DNA from: MH13 sp040219355
GTDB taxonomy: Bacteria; Pseudomonadota; Alphaproteobacteria; Rhizobiales; MH13
Length of the DNA: 64,000 nt
Reading direction: 5' to 3'
Assembly: GCA_040219355.1 (NCBI GenBank)
Contig: JAVJSN010000004.1
Location: forward strand, 34,813-98,812
Shown here: in pieces, positions 45,689 to 55,014 of the stretch
How the letters are laid out: every line of letters starts with the position of its first letter
Position numbering within the stretch: the first letter of the stretch is position 1
Position numbers and translations under genes: made by a program
Notes under the pieces: model-generated
The model's database searches: none
Told to the model about the DNA's origin: nothing
The model's input: only the letters and a program-made list of their open reading frames with translations

Positions 45689-46093
45689 TTAGCGACGGCC
45701 GACGGCCGTGCGCAGCATGCCGAGAGATTTCTGGTAGAGCGTTGCAACCGTTTGATAATCCAGCTGGTTGGCGGTCATTTTCATGACCTCTTCTTCCAAC
45801 ACCACGGAGTTGCCTTCCGGCGTCACTTCAAACGTTCGCTGGCGGTTGTTGTCGAATGCGGTCGTATCGGCGACCGCCCGCCCAGCAATGTGCTTTGCGT
45901 CTGTGCGCACAGGCGCAGTTGCCATCGGTCGCGTCACAGAAAACTGCGACTCGTGATCAACCCGCTGCAAATCACGCGCCTGGAAGCCTGGCGTGTCTGC
46001 ATTGGCGATGTTCTCAGCCAGAACGGACTGGCGCGCGGAATGCCATTGCATTTGCGTGCGCAGAGCTGAGAAAAAGGGCAGATCACGAAGCAT
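45689..46093 (-). CDS. flgB: Flagellar basal-body rod protein FlgB
   Basis: A 134-residue proximal rod protein, first gene of the minus-strand export/rod operon. The ANTP rod motif is SVLAENIANADTPGFQARD; the C-terminus ANQLDYQTVATLYQKSLGMLRTAV is typical. A perfect CtrA-type box lies 72-86 nt upstream of the ATG in the divergent region shared with fliO. Confidence 0.96.
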   Translation of the reverse strand: MLRDLPFFSALRTQMQWHSARQSVLAENIANADTPGFQARDLQRVDHESQFSVTRPMATAPVRTDAKHIAGRAVADTTAFDNNRQRTFEVTPEGNSVVLEEEVMKMTANQLDYQTVATLYQKSLGMLRTAVGRR

Positions 46094-46164
46094 CGAGCAG
46101 AGGTCGCCAGCGGTTTATGGTTAACAGGACGTAACAATCTGGGCAGAATGTGCCGGGTTCACGG

Positions 46165-46179
46165 TTAACAAGCTGTTAA
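46165..46179. promoter_or_regulatory. CtrA-type box (TTAA-N7-TTAA) between flgB and fliO
   Basis: TTAA-CAAGCTG-TTAA is an exact match to the CtrA consensus TTAA-N7-TTAA, and its flanks extend it to GTTAAC...GTTAAC. It lies 72 nt from the flgB start, at a distance suited to activation. The rest of the 328-bp gap holds two palindromes (46262-46274 and 46310-46328) and no gene I can support. Confidence 0.75.
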
Positions 46180-46261
46180 CGCCCAAACATCGTGAATAGT
46201 GAACCCTTGAAAAACCTCAAGAAATTCGGCCAACAGGTTGAGGGCTTGAACGACTCCTAAC

Positions 46262-46274
46262 GACAAGTCTTGTC
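46262..46274. promoter_or_regulatory. Palindrome, possible operator
   Basis: GACAAG-T-CTTGTC, a perfect 6-bp dyad around one base, in the flgB-fliO divergent promoter region. No regulator can be named. Confidence 0.35.
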
Positions 46275-46309
46275 CAATTGGGTAGTCTTGCGACCACCGC
46301 TTGCCGAAT

Positions 46310-46328
46310 CGCAGGTGTTGCACCTGCG
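46310..46328. promoter_or_regulatory. 8-bp perfect inverted repeat upstream of fliO
   Basis: CGCAGGTG-TTG-CACCTGCG, a perfect dyad ~95-110 nt upstream of the fliO-like start. It could bind a dimeric regulator or fold as an mRNA leader hairpin. Confidence 0.4.
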
Positions 46329-46421
46329 CGATCCGAACGCACCGGTCGGCTTGGAGGTTCAATGCGCGCATCATGGCTGCTTTGATGCGCGAAAGATGTA
46401 TTGGCGTTGGAGGGGTAAGGT

Positions 46422-48032
46422 TTGTTCGAGGAACAGTTAGGCGAAACCGGTGGCACGATTGCCCAATTTGGGCTTTCGCTCATCGTTGTTGTCGCGCTGA
46501 TTTTTCTGGTTGCCTGGGTCGTCAGGCGCTTCGTTGGCGCCCGCTTTGGCGCGCATCATGGCGAGCAAGCCGAGTTGCAGGTCGTCGACACACTGTCCAT
46601 CGACACCAAGCGCAAATTGGTTTTGGTACGCCACGGCAAATTAGAACATTTGCTTCTGATCGGCGGAAACTCCGATGAAGTGATTGAACGCTCCATGGTT
46701 GGCGGTATCCCGCTGGCAGCGCGCATGCAGGCAAGCAAAGCCCAGGAAAAGCAAGAAGACGAAAACTACGCCCGTCCTGCTGATCGCTTCAGAACAACCA
46801 ATCGTTTTTCCTCGGCGCTGTTGCGCAGCAAGGCAGGCGAAGACAACCGCGAACCCACAGCCGCGCCAACAACTTCACCCAGCGCAGTGGCCACCGCTGC
46901 CGCCGGCGTAACGGCCGGAACAGTGGGTGCCGCCGCCGCTGTTGCCGCCGCGACCAGGACCGATGCCGGCCCAATCGCAAAAGCGCCACCCAGCGCACCA
47001 CAGAAAACTGAGTTGCAAAACGTGTCGGCCATGCCGGCCAATAAACCAAATGAACTGAGCCCAACGGCACAAAGTGAACGCGATGCTCTGGATCGTTCGT
47101 TGGATGAAGCTCTATCAGCCTCGTTGTTTGACGAACCAACGTCGGCGCCGGTCGCGCCCAATGAACCGACATCGGCAATCACCAAACCTGTCGAGCCAAC
47201 CGTTCAGGCAGATCCGCTCAAACTGGACTCGCTCAAAGCAGAACCGGCCCCAGCACCAACACCAAGCCAACCACAATTGCCCTCATCTCCGACTCCGGCC
47301 TCGGCGTCGGCCTCCATTGACGATCTGGATTTGGAACGAGAGTTGGAAGCAGCCCTTGAGTTGGATGCATTCGAAGCGCGGCCCAACGAAAGCGAGGCCG
47401 TAGACGCTCAAGCCCAAGCGCCAATCGATCTCCCTCCGCTGCCAGCCATGCCCGACTTGCCTGATCTCTCCACCCTCACCGGCAATGGTGATGACGAGAT
47501 ATCCGCGTCTGCTGGCATGGTGAAAGACGCCTCGACACAACAGAGCACACCTGGAAGTGGCGCGAACAACGTGCCCGACGAGACGCCAGATGCCGAAACT
47601 GAAAAAGCCAAAACTGAGCCAGCCGATCCGTTAAAACTGTCCAGCGTTCGTGATACCAAAGCCAACGAGGAGACAGAAAAGCCAGCAAGCCCCTCAGAAG
47701 GTACTCCAGAACCAAAGTCGGAGCCTAAGCCTGCGCCCGATATCCCTGTCGCCCTGTCTGGCCGAGATAATCCACCTATTCCAGTGGCCATCCCAAGCAG
47801 AGGCCCTGCGGCCAACGCAACGACGTTGGCCAAAGCTGACCAACCTGTGGCTGGCGACGATGACAAGACTGAGGGTGTTGCTGTTGATATTTCATCGATG
47901 CTTCAGCCAGCAGCCCCTGGGTCGACAAAGGGATCATCGGGTAAAAACGACGCCGATCAGGCCTCAGATAATCTGGATGATGAAATGCGCAGACTGCTTG
48001 GAGAGATTGCAGGCGAGCCTGAACCCAAGTGA
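46422..48032 (+). CDS. FliO-like flagellar protein with very long low-complexity tail
   Basis: A 536-residue protein starting at a TTG, with GGAGGGG at 46409-46415 as ribosome site. The first ~100 residues look like FliO: a single membrane helix (GLSLIVVVALIFLVAWVVRRFVGARFG, residues ~17-43) followed by a small cytoplasmic domain (LQVVDTLSIDTKRKLVLVRHGKLEHLLLIGG, key parts TKRKLVLVRHG). Residues ~110-520 are rich in Pro, Ala, Glu, Ser and Thr with no domain. FliO of E. coli is ~120 residues. It overlaps fliP by 4 bp (GTGA), consistent with the fliO-fliP order, so FliO identity is likely; the tail is unusual. Confidence 0.75.
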   Translation: MFEEQLGETGGTIAQFGLSLIVVVALIFLVAWVVRRFVGARFGAHHGEQAELQVVDTLSIDTKRKLVLVRHGKLEHLLLIGGNSDEVIERSMVGGIPLAARMQASKAQEKQEDENYARPADRFRTTNRFSSALLRSKAGEDNREPTAAPTTSPSAVATAAAGVTAGTVGAAAAVAAATRTDAGPIAKAPPSAPQKTELQNVSAMPANKPNELSPTAQSERDALDRSLDEALSASLFDEPTSAPVAPNEPTSAITKPVEPTVQADPLKLDSLKAEPAPAPTPSQPQLPSSPTPASASASIDDLDLERELEAALELDAFEARPNESEAVDAQAQAPIDLPPLPAMPDLPDLSTLTGNGDDEISASAGMVKDASTQQSTPGSGANNVPDETPDAETEKAKTEPADPLKLSSVRDTKANEETEKPASPSEGTPEPKSEPKPAPDIPVALSGRDNPPIPVAIPSRGPAANATTLAKADQPVAGDDDKTEGVAVDISSMLQPAAPGSTKGSSGKNDADQASDNLDDEMRRLLGEIAGEPEPK

Positions 48033-48871
48033 GTGGCGCAAATCAATCCAAAAAAGCGCTCTCAACCCAGATCCAATCGATAAACTCTAACGGCGGGACA
48101 GGGCGATCCAGGTTGCGATTTGGCTGGGTTGTCTTAGCTCTGCTGCCATTGGCTCTGGCGTCCTTGTTTGCGGTCGTGCCGCAAAGTTTTGCCCAAGATA
48201 TCTCTATCTCGCTTGGCGAAGACATCGGCGTTACCGAGCGCGCCGTTCAGATCATCCTGCTGATCACCATATTGTCGTTGGCGCCGTCGATCCTGGTGAT
48301 GGTCACATCGTTTACGCGGATCGTCGTCGTTCTGTCGTTGCTGCGCACGGCCATTGGTCTGCAAACCGCGCCCCCCAACACCGTGATCATCTCACTGGCG
48401 CTGTTTTTGACAGCGTTCATCATGGCGCCAACATTCCAAGAAGCTTACGACGTTGGGATTCAGCCGCTGATTGATGAAACAATCGAGTTGGATGAGGCCT
48501 TTGAACGCGCCTCTGAGCCGTTCCATGTATTTATGCGTGCCCATGTACGCGAGAATGATCTGCGCCTCTTTCTCGATCTTTCGCAAACGCCAACGCCGGA
48601 AGGCCCCGAGGCCATTCCACTTACCGTGTTGGTCCCAGCCTTCATGATCTCCGAACTGCGCCGCGCATTTGAGATTGGATTCTTGCTTTTCGTACCGTTC
48701 ATCATCATCGACCTGGTCGTCGCTTCTGTTTTGATGTCGATGGGTATGATGATGCTGCCGCCAGTGATCATATCCCTACCGTTCAAGCTGATTTTTTTTG
48801 TGCTTGTAGACGGATGGAACTTGGTCGCCGGATCCTTGGTGCAAAGCTACGGCCCGCCGCCGGGCTTATAG
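48029..48871 (+). CDS. fliP: Flagellar export protein FliP
   Basis: A 280-residue export-gate protein. After an N-terminal signal/membrane segment (VVLALLPLALASLFAVVPQSFAQ) come the FliP motifs VQIILLITILSLAPSILVM, TSFTRIVVVLSLLRTAIGLQ, and the C-terminal GFLLFVPFIIIDLVVASVLMSMGMMMLPP. It starts at GTG overlapping the fliO stop. The N-terminus has an extra ~25 polar residues before the signal, and an internal start is possible but no ATG fits better. Confidence 0.95.
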   Translation: MSGANQSKKALSTQIQSINSNGGTGRSRLRFGWVVLALLPLALASLFAVVPQSFAQDISISLGEDIGVTERAVQIILLITILSLAPSILVMVTSFTRIVVVLSLLRTAIGLQTAPPNTVIISLALFLTAFIMAPTFQEAYDVGIQPLIDETIELDEAFERASEPFHVFMRAHVRENDLRLFLDLSQTPTPEGPEAIPLTVLVPAFMISELRRAFEIGFLLFVPFIIIDLVVASVLMSMGMMMLPPVIISLPFKLIFFVLVDGWNLVAGSLVQSYGPPPGL

Positions 48872-48897
48872 CTAAGCTTGCCGTACACCGTGAACCA

Positions 48898-51800
48898 TCA
48901 CACGTCTGGTGGGCTGGCCGGAACGGTTTGCGAGGAGAAGGTCGAACGATAGTCTGACAGGAAGCGATTGAGCGTGTTGAGCCCCGCTATACCGCGTGCC
49001 ACATCGCGGAACGCACTGCCCTGCGTTCGGATGGGTGAGGTCACAACATCGAACGCGCTCGCATAAATCCCGTCAGACATCTTGCGAACAAAGCGCCCTC
49101 GCAATCGCTCCAAAGCGTACTCGTCGCCGGCGAAACTAAACGCGATCGACGCACGCAGCACCTGTTGCATTTCCTCTTCGTCCAGCGGAATGCGGTCATT
49201 CCATCGATCTGCCAAAGCGCGTTCGATAACTTCACCAGCCTCAACCCAGCGCTCGGCATTCCACAGCACGTCGGCACGCACAGCATCGACATCGGTACCA
49301 TCCAAACTGCGAAGCATTTCAAGCGCCAACTCATGGCGTCCAAGCTCTGACAGCGCGCGCGCTTCAATGATACGGCGACCCCGTTCGATCGATGGTGGCA
49401 CTTGCGACACTCTCGAACGCTGAAGAACAGCCACAGCTTCTGACGGGCGATAGTCCATAAGATAGATAAGCGCCAAATCTGCAGCGATCTGCGCTTTGGC
49501 TGTGCCCGTCAGACGGTTCTCCACTTGATGTTCCAGAAGATCAGCGGCCTGATCAAGCAGATCGATGCTCACCAAACGTTCCGAAAGGCGACGCACCAGT
49601 TCATCACCACGACGACCGATTGGCGTAAGCTCTCGAAAATCATAAAACAGGCTCAACGCATCAATCGCCGCCATTCGGTCGGCTTCTCCATTGAGGAACA
49701 AATCGACAAAGATCGCCTGCATTTCGTCGGATACATCGTTGACCTCGGAATGATCGGGCTGCGCAATCAGAACGCCCTTGAGCGCAGAAAGCGCATCGGC
49801 GTAACGCCCTTGTCCGACATAGAGTTCGCCCAACAAACGCCGGGTACGAACCTCGGTGTCATCGCCACGCCACGCAACGGCCAAGTTTTCCAACTGATCG
49901 AGACCATCGTCCAAGTCGATCTCTTCGCTCGCGATCCGTGTTTCAATCGCCAGCAACGTAGCCTGGGCGCCAAGCGGGCCATCATTATCGTTGCGGACCT
50001 TATCAAACACGCCCAACGCATCCGCAGCACGCCCCTTGGCCAAGGCAACCCTGCCCTGCAAAAGTTCGAGTCGATCTTCCTTGGTACTGCCCATCAGGCG
50101 CGTCGGATCAATTTGCGATAGCCGTTCGGTTGCCAGGTCAATCGCCCGCACATGCAAGGCAGCCTCAACACCATCCAACCGTGCTTGGGCCACCAGGGAT
50201 GCAGGATAGCTGTCGAACAAGGAGGCGACTTCATCATAGGCGGCATTCACCGCTGGCCAATCATGCAAGCCGGCACTGGCCAGCAGACCCCAAAAACCGG
50301 CATCCACAACGCCGTCCATAACATGGGATTCAATGATCTCGCGCGCCTCTTGATGACGCTGTGCAAGCGTCAGCGCCGCTGCTCGGACCATCAAGAAGCC
50401 TTCGTCATGCTCCAGCGCTGAAGCCTCTGACAGCACGATATCCAGCGCACCATTGGCTTCCTGACCGAGATTAAAAGCGAGCAAAAAGCGTGCAAACGAC
50501 ATCAACCGCTCGATACGCACCGCGCCTTCGGAAAGCGCAATGGAGTTTTGGAAGTCTTCATAACGCCCGGCAAAGGCCGACGGCCCCTCGCCCGCATAGG
50601 CGCGCAGGTCAAAATAGCCCGGGCGCTCTTCGGCTGAAAAACCAAAGGACCCCAAAGACAGGCCAACCTCTGAGAGAGTCAGCCCCTGCTCACGGGAAAC
50701 TACAACCCGCTGAGGCTCCACCTCAAGGGCCAACGCATCAACGTTTGGTCGAACCACCAAACCATGCGCCGACGGCAACACATCGAACTCAACCAACTCG
50801 TGGCGCGCCAACGCACCTTGCGAACGGCCAAGCATCGGAACGACATACAACGTATCGCCGACATGAGGGTGGGTGATCTCGCGCATTGTGGCAAACCCAT
50901 CACCCAAAACCTCCAAAAAGGCATTTCCATCGGCAAACGTGCCACGCCCAAATTCAAAATCGCTTGGCGGCTCCAAGACGGCGGGGCCAAGCACGACCAT
51001 CCAACGGTCACCACTTGGAACCATCGACACCAAGGTACTGTCGCGCAGTTCAAGATGTATCAGATTGAGATCGTTCACACGTGCGGGTTGTATCGAGCGC
51101 ACAAGATCACGGAGCTCCAAGCGCAAGGCACGCAGGTCAAATGGGATGGGATTCTCAAACACCAGCGTGACAAACGATTCACGGCGGAAAGCCGCAGCAG
51201 GCGTTGGTTGCGTGAAAGGGAAAATCAGCCGCGTGGCATCCTCGTCCATTCGCACTTCAACACGAATGATGTTGGGATCAACATCTTCTCCCTCGTGCTC
51301 GCCAACCTCAGGCGCGCGCCCACTTTGAAGAACGGGCGCCGAGGCAACATCAGGACGCGAGCCTAATGCCTGAAGATCATCCTGGGTCGGCCGAAAAAGA
51401 CCATCGTCCATAGCAGCAACAGGCGCAGACGATGGGCTGTCGGCACTTTGGTCCAACGGCACCACCGATGGGCTCATCGGACCAAGGTCGCTGGGGTCGA
51501 GCGCACTCACCTGATCGACAAGTGTCTCATCAGCCTCTGGCACCACCACCGCATCGTCGCGTGATCCGACAGTTGAAAACCGTGTCGTACTGGCATCAAT
51601 ACCGTCAACGGGTGGCGACAGCGTTTCCATGACACGGTCAAGCGCTGCTTGATCGATGCCTTCCATTTCAAGCGGGGTTTCACGCTCCAGATCGATGATG
51701 AACCGCTGATCATCTTCGAACCAACGCAAACCAACCCCTGGAAGAATGTCCATGGTGACAGAAAGGCTGGCGCCATCACGATCGTACTCAAGACTCTCCA

Positions 51801-52530
51801 ACTCTTCCGGCTTGTCGACGAAAGCCGGTGTCAGATCGATTGGCACGTCATAGTCGAATTCCATAACCAATTGCGGTCCCGCTTGGGACACGGCAACATT
51901 GAACGGTACATTCCAATTGAACGCATAACGCGTGAACGTTGGGGCCGCGCCAACACGAAGCGTTACTTCTGGTTCCAGCTCACCCAGCAACCGGCGTCGT
52001 TCAGCCTCTGCGGCCTCACGCGCGGCTTGTTGCGCACGGTCAGCAAGGCGTTGGACAACCTCCTCTGGCAGTGGTGGTGGGAAACCCTGCCAGGTGGTGG
52101 GCAAGAAATCGATGAAAAGCGTTTCACCGGCTTCCATCGTGTTGACACGCACCGCACGCGAAAGGCCAAACCGCATGGCACGCCCATCTGGATCCTGCCG
52201 GGCAATCGTCACAAAATCTGACAAAACGCGCATCGCATCGCGAATGTCAGTTTCCACCGCGTCCTCAAAAACAATACGCAAGACGCCGTTCTCGGCATCA
52301 ATCTCATAAGGCGGCAGGTCGAGGCGGTCACGAAATTGCAGGGTTAAACGGCCGAAATCTCGCTCGCGCTCTGCCACCGCGACAGCCTCCAGTGATTGCG
52401 CCTTGGCATTGCCAGAAAGCGCCACCATCCACGCAAGCACAAGCGCGCCCAACATAGCCACCATTGCTGGCAGCCGAGGCGCGTGAAAGGGCAACATTAG
52501 GGAGGGCAACGTCAACAAAGCAAAGATCAC
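48898..52530 (-). CDS. Large exported TPR-repeat protein of the flagellar cluster
   Basis: A 1210-residue protein of unknown function. The N-terminus has a signal-like hydrophobic segment (MVAMLGALVLAWMVALSG, cleavage near NAKAQ, residues ~23-45). Residues ~55-330 and ~420-650 look beta-rich with repeated LVFENPIPFDLR-like and LRIVFEDAVETDIR-like strands, reminiscent of AMIN-type domains; residues ~680-1190 are helical with TPR-like repeats (LLGELYVGQGRYADALSALKG is cited by its key part GRYADALSAL). It lies upstream of nothing but fliP (convergent) and follows motE, DUF6468, fliM and fliL in one minus-strand run, so a periplasmic role in motor or stator assembly is likely but inferred. Confidence 0.75.
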   Translation of the reverse strand: MIFALLTLPSLMLPFHAPRLPAMVAMLGALVLAWMVALSGNAKAQSLEAVAVAERERDFGRLTLQFRDRLDLPPYEIDAENGVLRIVFEDAVETDIRDAMRVLSDFVTIARQDPDGRAMRFGLSRAVRVNTMEAGETLFIDFLPTTWQGFPPPLPEEVVQRLADRAQQAAREAAEAERRRLLGELEPEVTLRVGAAPTFTRYAFNWNVPFNVAVSQAGPQLVMEFDYDVPIDLTPAFVDKPEELESLEYDRDGASLSVTMDILPGVGLRWFEDDQRFIIDLERETPLEMEGIDQAALDRVMETLSPPVDGIDASTTRFSTVGSRDDAVVVPEADETLVDQVSALDPSDLGPMSPSVVPLDQSADSPSSAPVAAMDDGLFRPTQDDLQALGSRPDVASAPVLQSGRAPEVGEHEGEDVDPNIIRVEVRMDEDATRLIFPFTQPTPAAAFRRESFVTLVFENPIPFDLRALRLELRDLVRSIQPARVNDLNLIHLELRDSTLVSMVPSGDRWMVVLGPAVLEPPSDFEFGRGTFADGNAFLEVLGDGFATMREITHPHVGDTLYVVPMLGRSQGALARHELVEFDVLPSAHGLVVRPNVDALALEVEPQRVVVSREQGLTLSEVGLSLGSFGFSAEERPGYFDLRAYAGEGPSAFAGRYEDFQNSIALSEGAVRIERLMSFARFLLAFNLGQEANGALDIVLSEASALEHDEGFLMVRAAALTLAQRHQEAREIIESHVMDGVVDAGFWGLLASAGLHDWPAVNAAYDEVASLFDSYPASLVAQARLDGVEAALHVRAIDLATERLSQIDPTRLMGSTKEDRLELLQGRVALAKGRAADALGVFDKVRNDNDGPLGAQATLLAIETRIASEEIDLDDGLDQLENLAVAWRGDDTEVRTRRLLGELYVGQGRYADALSALKGVLIAQPDHSEVNDVSDEMQAIFVDLFLNGEADRMAAIDALSLFYDFRELTPIGRRGDELVRRLSERLVSIDLLDQAADLLEHQVENRLTGTAKAQIAADLALIYLMDYRPSEAVAVLQRSRVSQVPPSIERGRRIIEARALSELGRHELALEMLRSLDGTDVDAVRADVLWNAERWVEAGEVIERALADRWNDRIPLDEEEMQQVLRASIAFSFAGDEYALERLRGRFVRKMSDGIYASAFDVVTSPIRTQGSAFRDVARGIAGLNTLNRFLSDYRSTFSSQTVPASPPDV

Positions 52531-52586
52531 CGGACCAACTGTCTGACAATCTTAGATTCCACGCCTTAAGAAGCGCTTACTGAAAC

Positions 52587-53342
52587 CTATTGAATTGGTA
52601 CACCATCGATGCGTGGTAGCTCGTTGGATGCCTCACTGGTCTGCGTGGGCATCTGCACCGGCATGCCAGCAAGAGCAATGGTCAGCCTACGGGCGGCTTC
52701 GGTGTTCATTTCGCCAAGGATATCGGCCATTTTCCGCGGATTCATTGCATTGGCGACTTCCATCAAGATCGGCAAATCCAGAAGATCAAAAATCGCAGCA
52801 GCATCTTTGGCGCGCATCGCAGAATAAACCTGAACAAGACGCGCGATTTCCTGGCTTTCGCGTTCTTCCTCCGCGTCGGCGACAGCAGAGACACGTTCTT
52901 CAAGAGCCTGCAGCTCTGAAAGACGTTCTTCCAGACGTCGCTCAGCGGCAGCGAGCAATTGCTCGCGAACACGCAAATCTTGTTCACGCTCTTCCATCAG
53001 AACGCGCCTTTCTCCGAGCCGCTCCAGCAAGGCTTCGCGTGATGTCTGGATGGGAAATTCCGACTGATCTTGCACTGTTTCACCGCTAGAGGTGTCGTTG
53101 GAGGTGCCTTCCCCATCCACCGTCATAGTGGCATCGGCCGTTTCAGTATCGGGTGCCTCACCGTCAGGCACATCCGCCATTTCAGTTCCGGGTGCTTGCT
53201 CGGCTGTGTCAGCACCTTGAGCACGTGCCAACTCCACACCACCCATGCTCAACCCTGGCCCGGCAATCAGATCAAAGCCTTTCATGCCCAGCAACATCAT
53301 CGACGTCAGAATGACGATTGGCAGCAAACGGATCGAATTCAT
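52587..53342 (-). CDS. motE: MotE-like flagellar motor chaperone
   Basis: A 251-residue exported protein. A signal/anchor segment (IRLLPIVILTSMMLLGMKGF) is followed by an acidic Thr-rich linker (~45-90), a long coiled coil (LLERLGERRVLMEEREQDLR and on, ~98-165) and an MgtE intracellular N-terminal-like domain (VYSAMRAKDAAAIFDLLDLP to DILGEMNTEAARRLTIALA, ~165-235). This is the arrangement of rhizobial MotE, a periplasmic chaperone for the motor protein MotC. No motC is seen in the window. It lies 27 bp from the DUF6468 gene. Confidence 0.82.
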   Translation of the reverse strand: MNSIRLLPIVILTSMMLLGMKGFDLIAGPGLSMGGVELARAQGADTAEQAPGTEMADVPDGEAPDTETADATMTVDGEGTSNDTSSGETVQDQSEFPIQTSREALLERLGERRVLMEEREQDLRVREQLLAAAERRLEERLSELQALEERVSAVADAEEERESQEIARLVQVYSAMRAKDAAAIFDLLDLPILMEVANAMNPRKMADILGEMNTEAARRLTIALAGMPVQMPTQTSEASNELPRIDGVPIQ

Positions 53343-53368
53343 GGCGACGCTTTCCCTCCCAGCAGGCC

Positions 53369-53881
53369 TTAAGAAGCCACACGCTGCAGTCGATCCTGCA
53401 AGGCCCGCGCTGCATCATCCAAGCGGCGGCTAGGGCTAACTTGTGGCGGGGTTGCCGCAGACTGTACTGGCGCGGCGTGTACAGGCGCAGAATGGGGGTG
53501 TGCTGGGTTGAGCGGGCGCGCGGCTTGCTTCAATGCAGGACTCTCGCCAACGTTAATCCCGGCCATCTTTCCAAGCCGCTCAACCACGGCGCCAGCAGCG
53601 GTCAGCTTGGTTGAAAGGTCTTCAGACATCTGGCCAGCTTGGTGTAGGCGTTGTCCAAGCGTTTGATCACATTGAGCGGACGTCGTTCGAAGCCCCTGAA
53701 TGGCGCGCTCGGCAATTTCGGTGGCGGTCAACAGTTCTGCGATCGTGGCGCGAAGACCTTCTTCGTCGGCACGCAATCGTTTCAAGCGGCTATTGAGCAA
53801 CATGCAATACCCGATCGTGATCACCAAAAGAATGGCCACCAATCCTTCAATCACCAGGCTTAGAGGAAGGTTCAGCATCAC
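53369..53881 (-). CDS. DUF6468 membrane-anchored flagellar-cluster protein
   Basis: A 170-residue protein with one N-terminal membrane helix (LVIEGLVAILLVITIGYCMLL, residues ~9-29) and a cytoplasmic helical part (RLKRLRADEEGLRATIAELLTATEIAERAIQGLR, cited by LRADEEGLRATIAEL) followed by a Pro/Ala-rich tail. The DUF6468 family occurs between fliM and motE in alphaproteobacterial flagellar clusters; its role is unknown. The start overlaps the fliM stop by 4 bp (ATGA), so translation is coupled. Confidence 0.82.
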   Translation of the reverse strand: MMLNLPLSLVIEGLVAILLVITIGYCMLLNSRLKRLRADEEGLRATIAELLTATEIAERAIQGLRTTSAQCDQTLGQRLHQAGQMSEDLSTKLTAAGAVVERLGKMAGINVGESPALKQAARPLNPAHPHSAPVHAAPVQSAATPPQVSPSRRLDDAARALQDRLQRVAS

Positions 53882-55005
53882 GACTCCATGGGGTTTGGCT
53901 GCTCGGCATGCTCAAAAGATGCCAATGTGGTTTTTGGTTTGCGAAGGTTTTTCATCACCCGCACAGCAACGTTGCGGTCGCGCTGACCAAGTTGTCCCTC
54001 GGTGAGAACGGTTTCGCCGCATTTTAGGTAGATCGGATCCGTTGGCGAGGTCTCAAACATCAAGGTCTGCCCCACCTTGAAATCCATGACTTTCGATAGC
54101 GGCATCATCTCTTCGTATATGACCGCATCGACGCCTATTTTGGCGGAATAGATTTCTGTTGCCAGATGGCCTTCCCAGATGGAATCGCGCCCAAACTTTT
54201 CGCCCATGAACATCTGGAGCAGCAGTTCGCGGATCGGCTCGATGGTGGCGTAAGGAATGAGCAGCTCAACCTTACCGCCGCGGTCTTCCATATCGACGCG
54301 CATCTCAACCAGAATGGCGGCATTGGCAGGTCGGCAAATGGTCGCAAAGCGCGGGTTCGTTTCCAGGCGATCAACATTGAACGTGACCTTGGAAAGCGGT
54401 GCGAAGGCGGCCTCGGCATCATTGATCAAAACCTCAACCATTCGGCGCACGAGGTTCATCTCGATCGTGGTGTAGGGTCGCCCCTCCACCCGCATGGAGG
54501 ACGATGAACGACGCCCACCAAGCAGAACATCGATGACCGAGTAGATCAGACTGGAATCAACGGTGATGAGACCGAAATTGTCCCACTCTTCAGCTTTAAA
54601 GACTGAAAGGATCGCAGGCAGTGGGATGGAGTTAAGATAGTCCCCGAAACGCACCGAAGTGATGCCATCAAGCGAGACTTCCACGTTGTCGGACGTAAAA
54701 TTGCGTAAGCTGGTGGTCGTCAGGCGCACCAATCGGTCGAAGATAATCTCCAACATCGGCAGGCGCTCATAGGATACCAGCGCCGAATTGATGATGGCGC
54801 GCACGCCAGATGTTTCGCCGTCATGACCCTGCTCCGCGTTGAAGCCTAACAGGTTATCGATTTCGTCCTGACTTAGGACACGGTCGGCGCCTTTTTGATG
54901 GGACTCAGAGTCTTCCTCGTCCTCATCGTCAAGCATAGCCGCCCATTGGGCCGCCATATCATCGGCGTCATCATCATCGTCAAAATCGTCTTCTTCAGCC
55001 ATCAT
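53878..55005 (-). CDS. fliM: Flagellar motor switch protein FliM
   Basis: A 375-residue C-ring protein that binds phospho-CheY and sets rotation direction. After an acidic N-terminus (DDFDDDDDADDMAAQWAAML) comes VLSQDEIDNLLGF, followed by the middle domain (LPMLEIIFDRLVRLTTTSLRNFT, cited by EIIFDRLVRL) with the GDYLNSIPLPAI motif, and the C-terminal SpoA domain (LPLSKVMDFKVGQTLMFET, cited by DFKVGQTL). The classical N-terminal CheY-binding LSQ(A/D)EIDALL peptide is present as LSQDEIDNLL. fliL is 9 bp upstream. Confidence 0.96.
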   Translation of the reverse strand: MMAEEDDFDDDDDADDMAAQWAAMLDDEDEEDSESHQKGADRVLSQDEIDNLLGFNAEQGHDGETSGVRAIINSALVSYERLPMLEIIFDRLVRLTTTSLRNFTSDNVEVSLDGITSVRFGDYLNSIPLPAILSVFKAEEWDNFGLITVDSSLIYSVIDVLLGGRRSSSSMRVEGRPYTTIEMNLVRRMVEVLINDAEAAFAPLSKVTFNVDRLETNPRFATICRPANAAILVEMRVDMEDRGGKVELLIPYATIEPIRELLLQMFMGEKFGRDSIWEGHLATEIYSAKIGVDAVIYEEMMPLSKVMDFKVGQTLMFETSPTDPIYLKCGETVLTEGQLGQRDRNVAVRVMKNLRKPKTTLASFEHAEQPNPMES

Positions 55006-55014
55006 AGCGGGTTC

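Noticed and set aside
52566..52580. TTAA-N7-TTAC, a CtrA-like site before the TPR gene
   Set aside because: One mismatch, only one base from a stop codon region, and the gene lies inside a run already served by the fliL promoter; chance is likely.
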